From NCBI GenBank assembly GCA_009760855.2, contig WPIO01000117.1, forward strand, positions 773,501 through 837,500: 64,000 bases of DNA, written 5' to 3'. Positions 10,850 to 24,489 of the stretch are shown here, one piece after another. Within the stretch, counting starts at the first letter, position 1; each line of letters begins with the position of its first letter. The notes beneath the pieces were generated by a model, which was given only the letters and a program-made list of their open reading frames with translations, made no database searches and was not told where the DNA came from. Origin of the DNA: Cristatella mucedo (Eukaryota; Bryozoa; Phylactolaemata; Cristatellidae). Made by a program: the position numbers and the translations under genes.

Positions 10850-11460
10850 TGTCACTTGCGGAGACAAAAAACGACGTCTGAAATGCTGGGCACCCAGAGA
10901 GATACTTTCTGTTCACTTATTAGGCCATGGGTTGCCAGTCATTTATCGGAGCGACTACGTGGCCCTCTCGGTGTCACGATTAGGTAGGCACATTACCACT
11001 GTAGTAAGTAAGATATGGTCGATCTTGATTGCTGATGAGTTCCGCTGTCGTCGCCATCATCCAGCGGCTACATAGCACCGGCCTGTCCTACTCATTGGCC
11101 TCATTGGCTAGCAGGAGCAAGTTGAGGGACATTCTAGATTTCTCAAATAAAACTGGCCCAGTTCTGCTCTTGATGCTATTGTTAATCTTAAATCCTTGAG
11201 GTCCACGTATACGTTTTATAGACTAAAGACACTGACTCCTAATTCTCGCCTAGTCCACCCTTCTTTATCGTGCTGATTACGCTGTGGGCGTAGAATCTTT
11301 ACTGCCTTGTTCGGACTCCCACCACTCCGCCCAGCCTCTCAACGGTGCTCTGCGAGTGAGCATGTGACCCACTGCAGCCTTGCTGTATCCCCCGAATAGG
11401 ATGGATTATATAACGAACGGCCTTGCTGTAAAGGTGGCCATATCACCCACGAAACTACCA
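10850..11460. other. No gene seen
   Basis: Unassigned sequence; no supported coding frame or repeat family. Confidence 0.4.
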
Positions 11461-11466
11461 TATTCG

Positions 11467-11655
11467 CTATCTGCTTATAAAAAATCCTAGCTGATTAAAC
11501 AGCCTCTTTTTGTATAGCGAAAGAAGAGCCTTTACGGCTATCACCACCTCTTGCAGTGGCGATATAGGATCGCCCCCCATAGGATTCGAACCCACGACCT
11601 CGGGGCCGAGGTCGTGAAAAGCAACCGCCTTACCTAGTGAGCTATTACGTCCACT
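11467..11655 (-). mobile_element. SINE-1, well preserved
   Basis: On the minus strand the head reads TCACTAGGTAAGGCGGTTGC, then TTTTCACGACCTCGG, CCCCGAGGTCGTGGG and TTCGAATCCTATGGG. The two GACCTCGG/CCGAGGTC arms form an 11-bp perfect inverted repeat. The body ends in AGAGGCTGTTTAATCAGC followed by a T-rich tail. The B box matches the Pol III consensus. Confidence 0.9.
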
Positions 11656-11697
11656 ACTGTACGTTGAAGCCCTCAACACTATATCTCTTTCTCAATT

Positions 11698-11956
<259 letters not shown>

Positions 11957-11964
11957 CGAAGCTT

Positions 11965-13128
11965 CACACCTTGCTAGTTAGTTCCAGTCAGGCTTTAGAG
12001 GTAATCACTCCACACAGTCAGCATTGCTTAGGGTATAACGACCTACTTGGGAAAGCAGAAATGGGTAGAGTGTCTCTGCTTGTTTTGCTCAATCTTTCGG
12101 CGGCTTTTGATACTGTCGATCACTAAGTTCTTTTAGAGCACCTCTCATCTCGCCTGGGCATCACTGGCACTGCTCTGCTGTGGTTCAGGTCCTATCTCAG
12201 TGGGAGACTCCAGAGTATTGACGTGAATGAACAATGATCATACGACGTACCTCTGAAATATTGGGTACCTTAGGGCTCCGTGCTAGGTCATGTTCTTTTC
12301 ACGGTTTATACTCTCCCTCTTGATGATGTGATCGCCAAGCACAAACTAGGCTTTCATTTCTATGCGGATGACATTCAGTTGAACCATTGCTTTGATCCTT
12401 CCCAGAATTCGAGTACCTCCAATTCTCTCAACTCACTTGCTGCATGTATTAATGACATCCGCACATGGATGGCAGCCAATTTGATAAAACTAAACGATGA
12501 TAAAACTAACTTACTAGTTATTGGAAAACCCAGTGTGATTCAGAAATTGGAAAGACTGATGCTCAAAATTCGCTCTGCCAGCATGTCTCCTGTTGAATTA
12601 GCTCGAAATCTAGGTGTCATGGTGCAAAGCGACCTCTCGTTAGACGACTATATCAGCTCTACAGTCATATCTGCCTATTTGCAGCTTCATAACATTGATT
12701 CAATTTGGGCTTAGAATGATAAGGATACCACGTCCAAGTTGGTCCATGCATTCGTGACATCCTGTCTTGACTTCTGTAACTCACTGCTTACTGGCCCACC
12801 AGCATGTGCGATCAGGTGATTGCAGGTAGTACAAAACTTCGCAGCTAGGCTTATTGGTCACGAGCATCGTAGCTGCCACATCTCGCCACTTCTCGCCGAC
12901 CCGCACTGGCTACCAATAAAGCGACGGATCGACTTCAAAGCATTGTCGCTAACTTTTAGGTCAATTCAATCATTGGCTTTAGCCTATCTGTCAGATCTAC
13001 TCCCCCACCAGGCCAAGCATCGTGCCAACTGCTTTTCGGAATCCAACAGTTTACCACTACCTCATACAACCCACAAATCCTTTGAAGACCGTGTATTTAG
13101 TTCGTACGCTCCCAAAGCCTGGAACTCT
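11965..13128 (+). mobile_element. LINE-A reverse-transcriptase and C-terminal region
   Basis: It opens with SSQSGFRGNHSTQSALL-like sequence and continues with [20 protein letters not shown] (12068-12126). A degraded loop to [20 protein letters not shown] follows, then [10 protein letters not shown] (catalytic YADD intact, near 12355-12385) and [21 protein letters not shown]-terminal LIGHEHRSCHISPLLAD and HWLPIKRRIDFKAL blocks lie at 12850-12955. Two long frames are open (12280-12714 and 12820-13284) with a stop and shift between them. The copy stops at AWNS near 13128, so the 3' UTR and stem are missing. This is the best view of YADD in the window. Confidence 0.92.
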
Positions 13129-13129
13129 A

Positions 13130-15920
13130 ATTGCTTGGACTTATTGTGCCAAGGCGACGATCATATAAGCCCAGAAAGCCATTTAATATTGAATGCTTCC
13201 GCAGTAAACTTTAAAGTAAAATGTCCGCTGAGCATTTGTAGTTTGTTGCTTTGTCACAAGATGAGAAGCGCCTGCATAAAATAAAATATATCGTGGCTGA
13301 ACAAGATTATTGAAATTGAATCCTAAAATCAGAGCAGGATCATTCAAATCTTCTCTAAACAGGTTTCAAGTTATACACCTATTTCTTTCAATAATCAACC
13401 GCATTAATGATTGGTTATGACTAAATTTGTGACCAATCTGTAGTCAAACGCAATTCCATGGTCAGATACGAAGTTTAGAGGCCTCTCTCTCTCTCTCTCT
13501 CTCATTTAGTTCTGATATGTTATCAAAGATAAGATATTATGTCTAAAGACACACAAAATCTCAGACAAAAAGATGGTCTCTCTAATATTAGAAACATAAA
13601 TTTCAATAGTCGAGACGTCTGAGCTTCAGGCTTTGCAGATAATACAAGAAGAGCCTTTAGAGATAGACATTATCTTGCATCACTGTATTATACTTTCTCT
13701 TTGCGATTTGTCAAAATAAACTTTCCCAGCAAGATTTATTTTTCAGGATACTATATCCGTACATACTCGGACCGTATATGCATTGGCAATTTTGTCTCTA
13801 CCACTCGTGACGTCATATCCATCTGGAGCTGGAATATCAGCCTGCCCTGACCTCAAACCAAGCCATGGAGTCGATGGGCAAGCCGATGTAAGCCCATACA
13901 GCATACGAATTTCTACCGGAAGTTACTCTTCAGGGTCCGAAATAGATGGTAACTGTCAAAAAAGAGTACTTGGTTTCACGCCTGCTCAAGCGTTGTCGAC
14001 CCCTTAGGCCAATACTGAAACTATCATTTTGAAAGATGGCACACTGATTGATTGGCTACATGCATCCTCCCTGCCATTCATGACTGTGAAAAAGCAGTCC
14101 GATTTATTTATCAATTTTACTTGAAATGGCACTTGTATGTTATATCACATAGAATCGCGGCGGTGTTAAATAGTCACAGTAATGCAGAGTCTTACAAGAA
14201 AGACATCAAAATGGCATCATGGTAAAATTAAGCAGACCCTATCAATTATGCAATGAATAAAAAGTGGCAATCAAGGGGTGATTTTCACTTATGTTAACCA
14301 GTGAGTTAACTATCCAGAAATTGAGGTGTAATAAGATATAACACCATTATCAACTTGTGGCATCCATCAGTCCGGAGGCAAGGTTGATTGTTTACCTACC
14401 TCTGATCTAACAGCTCATATAGGATCACAGAGATGGTGAATGTAACCTGTAACTTGCCCAAAATTGACAAATATGAGAATACAGAAATAGTGAAGGCTCA
14501 AACATCAAATAATGTTTCAATTAGGATGCTTATTTCACTTATTAAAGTTAAGAATCCTTTAAATTTCCAAGTTATGGTAAATATATTCGAGCTTTTACAG
14601 TACTCAATTCTATTTGATTATTATATGCCAGGAAATAAATAATGGTGTTAGCTGATTCTTGTACATCCGAAATTGTAACTTTTCATGCGATAGCCAGGCA
14701 TAGATATTATCCCAGATCTATCAAGTGCTGGCGTGCTCAGAGCAACGAGACATTTCCTTACTTTGTTGACGGAAAGCGGAATAGCTCCATCAGTCACACT
14801 TCACGACCAGGCTTCTTAAGCTTATCCATATGATCGTTTGCTCACCACAGGCTCGCGTCAGCCTGCTCAGCTTCCTTTCCGAGGTCTCCCGTGAATTGTC
14901 CGTAGCACCTGGCTCCGTTCAATGCATTTTCACTGCTGAGACACCGGTTGTGATGCGATTATTGCAATAATAACCGATGCCTTCTGCCACAGTTACCATC
15001 CAAGGAAACAATGGAACGACATTTAAGGGGTTCCTCCTACAGGCGAGGATGTTGGAAGGTGACACTACGATCGCCGTTGGTACATTCAAGAACTACATCA
15101 ATGACGCTTCGAGGGGATTGCCTTGCTTCAACATAACTGACAGGTAGCGGCGCCAGCTATGCCGCAGCTGCCCATGTCAGAGCATGCACACTGAGGCTCA
15201 GAGCTCAGCCTACAACTTACCGTTTCCATTGAACATGTTGAGCGAATTCGTAATTTTGTGAACAATGCCATGCATGATTATAATATAATATAAGTATAAT
15301 ATAATATAATATATAATATAAAAACATAATATAATATAATATAGTTCTGTAACTAAAGTATATATTTCAAGCATATAGCCACAGTGGCGGTCTGACAACT
15401 GACAATTCGGCTACCACTTCTGGTAGGGCTTACACCCGGAAGTGCGGCAAACGCTTTTAAAATGGTCTCCCGAGAATGCTTTTGCGATGATGACTCCAGT
15501 GCTTCTCTGCACTTACAAACGAGCGTGCCTTTCGAGCTAGTGTACATGCTAGACATAGGTTATCCTAATTTATAGCCTTGTTAATACTAAGTGGATGTTA
15601 TACACGAGAAAGTTCTCTAACCCACTCAAAGCCAAAGTGGCTTTTCATTAGCACACGGGTAGCCAAAAGAATTTATCTCAAACAAGAAAAGGAAAGTGAG
15701 AAACATACTAGAGTCGAAATATAACACGTGGAGAAATGAGTGGCTGCCTAGTGCGGCTGAAAAAGATTAGTGCCACAGTGGGCCGCAGGAGGTAAGATGT
15801 TGCTGCATAATAGTTGCATAAGTGAGTTTCACGGGTCAAGGACCTGAAGAGTAAAAGCTTCTTTCGCCGACGGCTTTTGAGCGCCAGAATTCAACAGCCA
15901 TTTTATTTTGCGATGAAAAA
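13130..15920. other. No gene seen; short CT and AT-rich tracts
   Basis: About 2.8 kb without a recognisable gene. It contains (CT)n at 13482-13503 and a TATAATATAA-type tract at 15284-15347. Open stretches at 13783-14007, 14433-14642 and 15353-15556 have no family features, and I leave them uncalled. Confidence 0.45.
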
Positions 15921-15924
15921 AGTC

Positions 15925-16085
15925 GTAGCCGAATTGACAGCCTCGTTTGTATAGCAGCAGAAGAGCCTTATCGGCTATCACCACCACTTACAGTTGGCAA
16001 TGCAAAATCGCTCAATTGCAGGATTCAAAACAGTGGTGTCGGTCGTGAAAAGCCAGTACCACACCTCCTCAGCTATCATGGCACA
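15925..16085 (-). mobile_element. SINE-1, degraded
   Basis: Minus-strand copy. Its body shows the complements of AAGAGCCTTATCGGCTATCA and CACCACTTACAG, and the head retains a mutated B box (GGATTCAAAAC here, complement of a GGTTCGAATCC relic) and GGTCGTGAAAAGCC. Clearly older than the copy at 11467. Confidence 0.8.
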
Positions 16086-16089
16086 ATAA

Positions 16090-16870
16090 GGACTTAAGTA
16101 AAGGCTAATATTGAAAAAATTGCGGCAGTTCATCTAGATACAAAGGAGCCGTGCAATTGTTGGCCTCATTGGTCAGTGTAAGAATTGAGTCTGACAGTGT
16201 ATTCGACAGCTAGAGCAGATCACATTATACAGTTTTACGAAGTTGCATATGGCCAGCAGCCGTAGTAATGTAAGCAGTTCCAATTGATCTAGATTACAAC
16301 GCACGCATTTGTTAACCTTTATTGTTCAAAATTTGCTAATTGTAACATATACCACTCAGGCTTGATGCATTAAGCCTTTTATGTTTCTCTAAATGTCACT
16401 ATAAACAGCTACCTTGAATTTCATTGTAGTGCAGCTACACACGTCAGCAATAATGACAAGACAAGCGTTACCGTCACTTGGTTGGCACCAAAGGATAAGA
16501 GTGGACCAGTGCAGTTCACGTAAGCAAAAAGTGGCTAGCTGACCAGCCTTCGTGCTCATTTAAGACGACACATCAGAAGCGCTATGTTTCCATCGCCGGG
16601 AAGCTGCAATGCGGCTGCAGCATCATGGCTAACCCATATAGGAAGAAGCACTTGGGCCGCCGTGCTCTAGTGATTACCAACAGCGCCTTCATCAAGATGT
16701 TCAGGCACTTAGACGAAATTTAATTCTTTAATTTAGTACTGACATTGCAATGTTTTGACTTTGTCGTGTGGTTAAGTCTCTATAAAGCGGAATAAGCAAA
16801 GGAGAGAGAGAACTTGCCTATTGGCTTCGCCACCAGCAGCCTCTTAAGTTCCAAATTCCAATATAAAGAA
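16090..16870. other. No gene seen
   Basis: No coding frame, RNA gene or repeat recognised between the SINE and the CT tract. Confidence 0.45.
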
Positions 16871-16873
16871 CAA

Positions 16874-17396
<523 letters not shown>

Positions 17397-17419
17397 GGCG
17401 TCATTCTCAATCAATAGCA

Positions 17420-19186
17420 AGAATAACGTGGTTTTGAATGACGTGCACAGGTTCAGTAGACAAGTTTGGTAATTTGCAGCATGCACAGTGTCAGCACACA
17501 TAAGAGCATACTGGTCGAATTCACAGCACCAACTAAATGAGTTTCTTCTTAAATATCGACAAGTCAGGAGGTGCCGTAGCGGCAAGTCAGGAGTGAGTTC
17601 AAGGCTTTGGGAGCATATAAACTGAAGGTACGGTGTCCAAAGGATTTGAGGTTTGTACTAGGTATAGGTAAACAGTTATTTTTCGAAAAGCAGATAGTAC
17701 GATGCTTGGCCTAGTTGGGGAGTACATCTGATAGGTAGGCTTGAGCCAAAGAATGAAGGGACCAAAAAGTGAGCAACAAGACCTTGAAGTCGATCTGTTA
17801 CTGGACTGGTAGCCAGTGCAGGTCGGCGAGAGTTGGTGTGACATGGAAACTGCACCGCTCACGGCAGACCAGCCTAGCTGCAGAGTTTTGCACCAGCTTT
17901 AAGAGTCTGACACCTCAGTCCGGTAGACCAGCAAGCAGTGAGTTACAGAACTGAAGATGTGATGTCACAAATGCCTGATGTCGCAGTGGTATCCCTGTCT
18001 AGAGAAGCCCGAAACTTAGTAACCCTATACGGCTGAAAGTTGGCAGATTGACCGGGAAGCTGATTTGCTCGACTAATAAAACGTCACTTTGAACCATGGC
18101 ATCTAGATTTAGTGCGGATTCAACAGAATATACGTTGGCAGAGCCAATTTTAGCATTATCCTGTCAATTTCTGAATCAAACATGGTTTGCCATTAACTAG
18201 GATGTTGGCTTTAACGTTGTTAAATTTAGGAAAGTTTGCAGCCGTTCTTGTGATGTTGTCTTCAATATATGCAGCAAGTGAGTTATAGAAATCGACGTGC
18301 TCAACAACTGGGAGGGATTAAAGCAAAGGCTCAACTGACTGTCGTAAGTGTAGATGTGAAACTCTAGATCATATTTGGCAAGCACATCAACGAGAGGGAG
18401 AGTATAAACGGTGAAAAGAACCCGAACTAGCATCAGGTTTATCCCTTAAGTAATCCACATTTCAGAGGTTCCACTGGTGATTTTCGTCTATTTACACCAT
18501 TACCATGAAATCATCACTAAACCACTGCAATGCATTGCAAGCGATGCCCAGACGAGATGAGAATCACACAAGAAGGACTTGGTGATCCATAATTATCAAA
18601 AGCTGCTGAAAGATCAAGAAAATCAAGCTGAGGCACTATGCCCTAGTCTGCATTCCTAAGTAGGTCGTAGTACACCCTGAGCGATGCTGACTCAGTGGAG
18701 TGATTAGCTCAAAAGCCAGACTAGAACAGGGCGAGGTCACTAGTGGCCTCCTCGAATGTAGACATGGCACCGCTGCAAGAATTTGAGGGACGAGATTTCA
18801 GTGGAGAGGCTGCCATCGAAGGGATGGACTTCCTAATCTTGTACATTTAGTTCGCAAAGTACACAGAGAAGCGATCAACTAGTTCATCACGGGGATCGCT
18901 AGGTAAGGATTTTACCTGGAAGTGGTTAAAGAGTTGGTTGACCGTCGACATCAGCGTTTTTCGATTTTATATCAGTGATTCAGGAATTTTTCCATAGAAG
19001 CTTGACTTGGTCTTTGTTAGGATCGATTATTACGATCTAGATTAGTTCTAGTATGCCAGTCGAAAGACTGTCAGTCCTGATCTTTCGAATGTATTTCCAG
19101 ACTTGAGTTTAGCACACATAGTAAGTTTAATGTCTGTCATAAACCATTGGCGGTCCTTGTGAGGGTACCGAATGGGCTTAGAGGCT
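17420..19186 (-). mobile_element. LINE-A, longest 5' extent, degenerate
   Basis: Minus-strand copy reaching furthest toward the 5' end of the family in this window. From 5' to 3' (right to left) it shows WFMTDIKLTMCAKLKSGNTF and ERSGLTVFRLAY (linker between endonuclease and polymerase, near 19060-19160). FSVYFAN..IRKSIPSMAA (18790-18870) follows, then reverse transcriptase with LLAFDNYGS-type wreckage. A mutated YTYD stands in place of YADD near 18340. The C-terminus follows, with a 3' UTR ending near 17425 and no clean stem. The endonuclease domain is not present. Confidence 0.85.
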
Positions 19187-19187
19187 G

Positions 19188-19760
19188 AATAATAACAATA
19201 ATAATAATGCATTTGATAAAGCTCAGTCAGTGAACTCAATCTCTTTCTAGGCGCTTTACATTTGCTGCAAATGGAAACGCGATTGAATGGTGAGTAATAT
19301 CATGCTTGATAAACAACATGAATAACATGGTTAAGGGTGACATGAAGAAGGTCATCATGCAAATGTGTTTAGTGGCAGCATGCACACTGTCAGCACCCAC
19401 AAGCACATGAAGGACTATTCACAAGGACCCAGTCAATGCTGTCCTAAATATGTGTGTTTTGAAGTTCTTTTTAAATGTGGTCAGGTCAGGGAATGATCTG
19501 AGGCAGGTCGGGAGGACGTTTCAGGCTTTGGTAGCATACAAACTAAATGCACGGTCTCCCAAGGCTTTGATGTTTGTACCAGGTATTCGTTGACTGTTGG
19601 ATTCGGAAAATGGGATTATAAGATGCTTGGCCTCATGTGGGAGTATATCCGAGAGATAGGCTGGAGCCAAAGAATGAAGTGACCTAAAAGTGAGCAACAA
19701 AACCTTGAAGTCCATCCGTCGCTTGACTGGTAGCCAGTGCAGTTCGGCGAGAAGTGGTGT
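19188..19760 (-). mobile_element. LINE-A 3' fragment abutting the previous copy
   Basis: The left end is a clean LINE-A tail, AATAATAATGCATTTGATAA, and the stem. An open frame at 19521-19715 encodes MDFKVLLLTFRSLHSLAPAY and SDILPHEAKH. Its 3' end lies directly against the 5' side of the copy at 17420-19186 and in the same orientation, so it may have inserted into that element. Homology ends around the HWLPV block. Confidence 0.88.
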
Positions 19761-19769
19761 GCTGTGGCA

Positions 19770-20070
19770 ATGCTTACAGGTATGAAAGCACTCACAGAAC
19801 TTAGCAGCAACAATCGCAACCCATAACCTAAGATAGCTAAGTCATATCCATAGGGGAGAGATTGCTGTGCTGCAGATACGGATGATTTTAAGTTTTGCAA
19901 TCGGCCGGCCATTATAAGTGTCCCCAGAGCGTCTTTTTACTCCCTGACCCAAGGCCTAGAGCCAAACTCACTGACTATTCCATGAGTTCGTCTTTTATGC
20001 AACGTAACTATGGGTTAACACGTAAACATTTCACAGCCATAGTAAATCAGTAACCGTAAATACATTTTTG
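19770..20070. other. No gene seen
   Basis: About 300 bp of unassigned sequence between LINE-A and LINE-B. Confidence 0.4.
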
Positions 20071-20075
20071 ACGAA

Positions 20076-21115
20076 ATATTCTCCTTGACGATCTTCGGCT
20101 GTATTCGCCATTCGAACCATCGGAATGGGCTGCAGCAACGAATAAACTGAATGCTTGTCTTGACGAAATTCAGTCATGGATGTCGAAAAACTTATTAAAA
20201 CTAAATGACGATAAAACCGTGCATAGTAAACCATAAGCGTGTGGCTGGATTAAAAGGATTTGCTCTCGTAATAGGTGATGCTGTTGTGCGATCATCGCCA
20301 CGTGCTCAAAATTTAGGAGCCATTTTCGACAACTACCTAAAAATTAAAAGCTTTATTGAGAAGACTGTTTCCTTAGGTGAACAATATGTCCGATCCCCAT
20401 CTAAGATTATGAGCTGTCTTCCACAGTAGGTTGTAAAATATTTAACGAGATCTTTGGGACTGTCAAGGCTTGATTATTGTAATTCTCTTTTGGCTGGGCT
20501 ACCGAAAAGATCCTCTAGGTTACTGCAGCTGGTGATGAATACGGCTGCAACCCTAGTTAAAAAAAACGAGAGGTGTGACCAGGTGTCTCGTTGGCTGAAA
20601 CAGCTTGGGTGGCTGTCGGTTGATCAACGTATACAGAGGAATGTTGTCACGGTGACCCACAAGGCCGGCTACTGCTTGGCTTCTCCATACCTAGCTGAAC
20701 TCCTGTACCAGTTTCATATTCTTCCTGCCCTCAGGTCCTGTATGGACAATTAATTATCTGTTCCATTCTTCAGCTTAAAGACCGTTGGTGTCACAAGCTT
20801 TAGCCCAGTAGTTCTTAGACTGTGGAATTCGTTTCCACAAATCTCAGGCAACGACAACTACTCTCCTGCTGCCGACTGTAGCTCATTCTTTACAGTGGTC
20901 CTGAGCTGCTACTTCCATGCTAGGCAGTACGTCAACTGATCTCCTTCCTCTGGTATGCTTCCCAATTTCTCTTTGCTAAGTAAGACAATGTCTGCTGTGT
21001 ACGAAATTAGTAGCTAAAGCCAGGTAGGATGTGAGTGGGCTGAACGAAACTCTTCCAACTAGCACTGACATAGTCTTTACGGCTTTGTGGAGTTACAGTC
21101 GAAGATAAATTACAC
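20076..21115 (+). mobile_element. LINE-B (second L2/CR1-like family), 3' half
   Basis: It starts at a degraded ADD box (DDLRLYSPFEPSEW) and continues NKLNACLDEIQSWMSKNLLK and LNDDKT in one frame. After stops come SRLDYCNSLLAGLPKRSS, LLQLVMNTAA, WLKQLGWLSVDQRIQ, YLAELLYQFH and ALRSCMDN (frame 20454-20753). The 3' UTR runs to CTTTACGGCTTTGTGGAGTT and ACAGTCGAAGATAAATTACA at 21075-21115. Compared with LINE-A it has GLPKRSS for GLPACAI, and a different 3' end without the GCGCC stem. Confidence 0.88.
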
Positions 21116-21314
21116 TATCAGAATTACTTCAATGAGCCGTTGAAGCGTTTTGCATCGCGTCCACATTAATATGTTTGCAAAACCTCGAAAGTGCTCAATG
21201 TACCTTCGCTGATCGAGCAGTGTATAAAAGATATTTAGTAGGTTTATAATAACTTCCTCCATAACATTTCATGGAAGTTCGCCTGGCCTTGCTTTAATTC
21301 CTTTTGCTTATTTC

Positions 21315-21315
21315 A

Positions 21316-21401
<86 letters not shown>

Positions 21402-21405
21402 CTCT
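21315..21405. repeat. (CT)n microsatellite
   Basis: About 85 bp of CT dinucleotides; CT-rich sequence continues more loosely to 21670. Confidence 0.97.
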
Positions 21406-21699
21406 TTCTCTATCTCTCAATTTTTCCTCTCAGTTTCTATGACATTTGCCTACCCTCCCTCTCGCGGTCCCTCCTTATTTTGGTCTCTTCCACTCCCTTC
21501 AGCTACCTTTGCCCATCTGTCCTACATATTCAATCTTATCTTCCTGATTGCCTTTCTTACTCTCTCACTCTCTTTCTCTATTTTTCAAGCCCAATCTCTC
21601 AACTTGTCTCTCTTTCTTTTACTGTCTCTCTCACTCTCACTTCCACTCTCTGGCTCTCTTCTCCTTGCTTAATTTTTCTAAACCACTTTCTTTTCTCAG

Positions 21700-23440
21700 T
21701 GATGAATTCTATGTGATCTGTTAACGATAGTAGATGCCCTCTAACTAGATATAATCAAGCTACATAGATTAAAGCCAAGACTTTAGGGCGAGACTTTACT
21801 TTTCATCGTGGAGGAGTGATGTTTACCTTAAAGCGAAAGAGCTTTACGTTGGCTAACGGCTTCAATAGTTTCGAAAGTAAAGTGTTCCTTTAGCCAGGAT
21901 AAAACGAAGCCAAAGCATTTCTTAGATACATTTGTAAATTAATCTTGTTTATTTTCTTCCTGACATTAGATTAACAATATTAGGCACTGGTCGTTATGTT
22001 TAGTCGGTAATCACTCTCATACACAAGACGTTTATTTGCTAACATTAAACTAAGCCTCCACTCGCATATCAACGTGTGCGTCGTTCTCAATTGTAGGTAT
22101 ACAGTCGTGAAGACCAAACCCGATTTCTGGTTTGCTCAAAAGTCCGACAAGGTCGTTTATTCAGGCGCCAACGCAGGTATGTGCCAACCGTGGAACTCTA
22201 TTACATATATTTCTTGCAATTGCTAGCTGTCAGAAGGATGGAAGTACAAACGATACCAGTTTATTTCGGAACTCATCCGTTTTCTGATCCGGGTCGCGAA
22301 GATGCTAGAGCAGTAAATTGAAGATAAAGCACCTGTAACCAGCATTCGGCCAATTTTGATGCTGACGGAGTAATTGTAGACTGCTAGAGTAATAAAGGCT
22401 AGCAGAACTTTCAAATTTACTGGTCAGTGTCCAGCAACTCCATGCAGCTTATAATTAGGATAGCTGACCCCTTGACCGCAGCACCAGCATGGAAGATAGT
22501 AAGATGTTTTCGGCAGCAGCTGTAGGCGCTTCTTCATCATTATCATGCAACTTATTAACACATTCGTACCCTTATATAAACCAGTCTATTTAAGATTTTA
22601 TCTTGGCTGAGGAGAATGAGATCATATTTTTGGTAGTCGGCTTTTTCTTTCTTCCGCTCGGCAAGTTTGGCAATTAGTTCATTCGTACGTTTTTACATAT
22701 TTCAACTCCTTTTCGGAAAAATTGAATCAACACAGTTACTGAAATAATGCCGTTTAACAGAACTCTTCCCACCCGCTACGTTCGAATAAACCTGGAGCTC
22801 GCGTAGCAAGTCTTCTTGGTTCGTAGCTTTTCACTGTTTCAGTGTAATTCAACGTTTTCAGGCTTTTTGTGCAATGCGAAATACATGTGATTACCCAGCG
22901 ACATTCTGCTTGAGTTTAAAAAAAATTATATCTTGTAATAATGCTCTTGCACGTTATTTTTATCAGGTCAAATAATTCAATCATCATTTTGAAAAAAAGA
23001 ATATTAAGCTCTTGGAGCTCAACATTTAACATGCAAAAATTCAGCAACGCTCAAACGTGCTATGTTTGCTTCTTTGTGTTTCTTTAAGACGTCATCAGTT
23101 TATGAAAATAGTACCTTGCAGGTGAAAGCATGGAATATTTTAAGAAATTAATGAACATTCTAAAATGCGCCCGTCTGTATTCCCACATTCCTAAAAAGGT
23201 AAAAGCTTGCTGAGTTGAAACTTTATTACAAGAAATTAAATCTTTTCAAAAACCGTTAAAATAGACGAAACATATTTCACAAATCTGATTTCTGCACAAC
23301 ATAGAAAAAAAGCTCTAGAAAGAATGTGGATATTATCGTGAAATCCAGCAGCAGATCTCAAAAACACTAAAATGAAAGACAATTGGATTGCACTACGTGC
23401 AATAGTAAATGTTTACTCGTAATGGACTGTAAATACGCTA
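21700..23440. other. No gene seen
   Basis: AT-leaning sequence of about 1.7 kb with no supported gene or repeat. A short minus-strand open stretch at 22223-22414 is not recognisable. Confidence 0.5.
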
Positions 23441-23449
23441 ATATATTCA

Positions 23450-23547
23450 CGTGTGTTTGTCTGTGCCTGTCTGCCTGTCTTCCTGCGTGCTTGCAATCAT
23501 GCCTGTGTATGAGCGCATGCTTGTGTGTGTGTGTGTGTGTGTGTGAG

Positions 23548-23580
<33 letters not shown>

Positions 23581-23590
23581 ATGCGCTCGC
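23450..23590. repeat. (GT)n microsatellite with TGCCTG-rich lead-in
   Basis: GT dinucleotides at 23521-23582, preceded by TGTGCCTGTCTGCCTG-like sequence. Confidence 0.95.
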
Positions 23591-23910
23591 ACTTTTGAGC
23601 TCACGCTTGTATAGGTGTTTGTGTGCATGCATGTAAGCAATTCGTCTTTAAAGAATGAAATATGCAGGCCGTCAGAGGAAGTACTCTTCCCGCTCTCAGC
23701 CTGTGCGTCTGACTGTCTACTCCTCGCAGGCGAGCCAGCATTCGTGTTCTCCCAATCGCCTCCGTTTTTTTCCTCTCTGTATAGTCAGACCCGGATCTTT
23801 GGAATAACTTAATATATGCCTCATGCGGATCGGTACCCTAGCCGTAGTTTAGGCATACAATTATCACTTCTGCATCTGTATTCAGAAGTCCTAGCAAAGA
23901 ACTCATGGGT

Positions 23911-24489
23911 ACTCGTCACTTTTCTCTCACCTGATCACTCGTCACTTTTCTCTCACTTGATCACTCGTCACTTTTCTCTCACTTGATCACTCGTCACTTT
24001 TCTCTCACTTGATCACTCGTCACTTTTCTCTCACTCGATCACTCGTCACTTTTCTCTCACTTGATCACTCGTCACTTTTCTCTCACTTGATCACTCGTCA
24101 CTTTTCTCTCACTCGATCACTCGTCACTTTTCTCTCACTTGATCACTCGTCACTTTTCTCTCACTTGATCACTCGTCACTTTTCTCTCACTTGATCACTC
24201 GTCACTTTTCTCTCACTTGATCACTCATCACTTTTCTCTCACTTGATCACTCGTCACTTTTCTCTCACTTGATCACTCGTCACTTTTCTCTCACTTGATC
24301 ACTCGTCACACTTGATCACTCGTCACTTTTTCTCTCACTTGATCACTCGTCACTTTTTCTCACTCTCACTTCATCTCTCACTTGATCACTCGTCACTTTT
24401 CTCTCACTTGATCACTCGTCACTTTTCTCTCACTTGATCACTCGTCACTTTTCTCTCACTCGATCACTCATCACTTTTCTCTCACTTGA
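23911..24489. repeat. 26-bp satellite array, about 22 copies
   Basis: The unit is TCACTTTTCTCTCACTTGAT followed by CACTCG. Copies are nearly identical. ACTCGATC variants at about 24033 and 24111 are exactly 78 bp (three units) apart, suggesting a three-unit higher-order repeat. Irregular units with TTTTT and a truncated unit lie at 24300-24375. The 61-residue open frame at 24009 arises from the period. Confidence 0.97.

Noticed and set aside
13130-13285. GAAGCGCCTGCATAAAATAAAA as a SINE or LINE tail
   Set aside because: It starts like the shared stem, but the second half of the stem and the 3' UTR signatures are absent, so I could not assign it.
23911-24489. CRISPR-like array
   Set aside because: The repeats are contiguous 26-bp units without unique spacers, and the window is eukaryotic.
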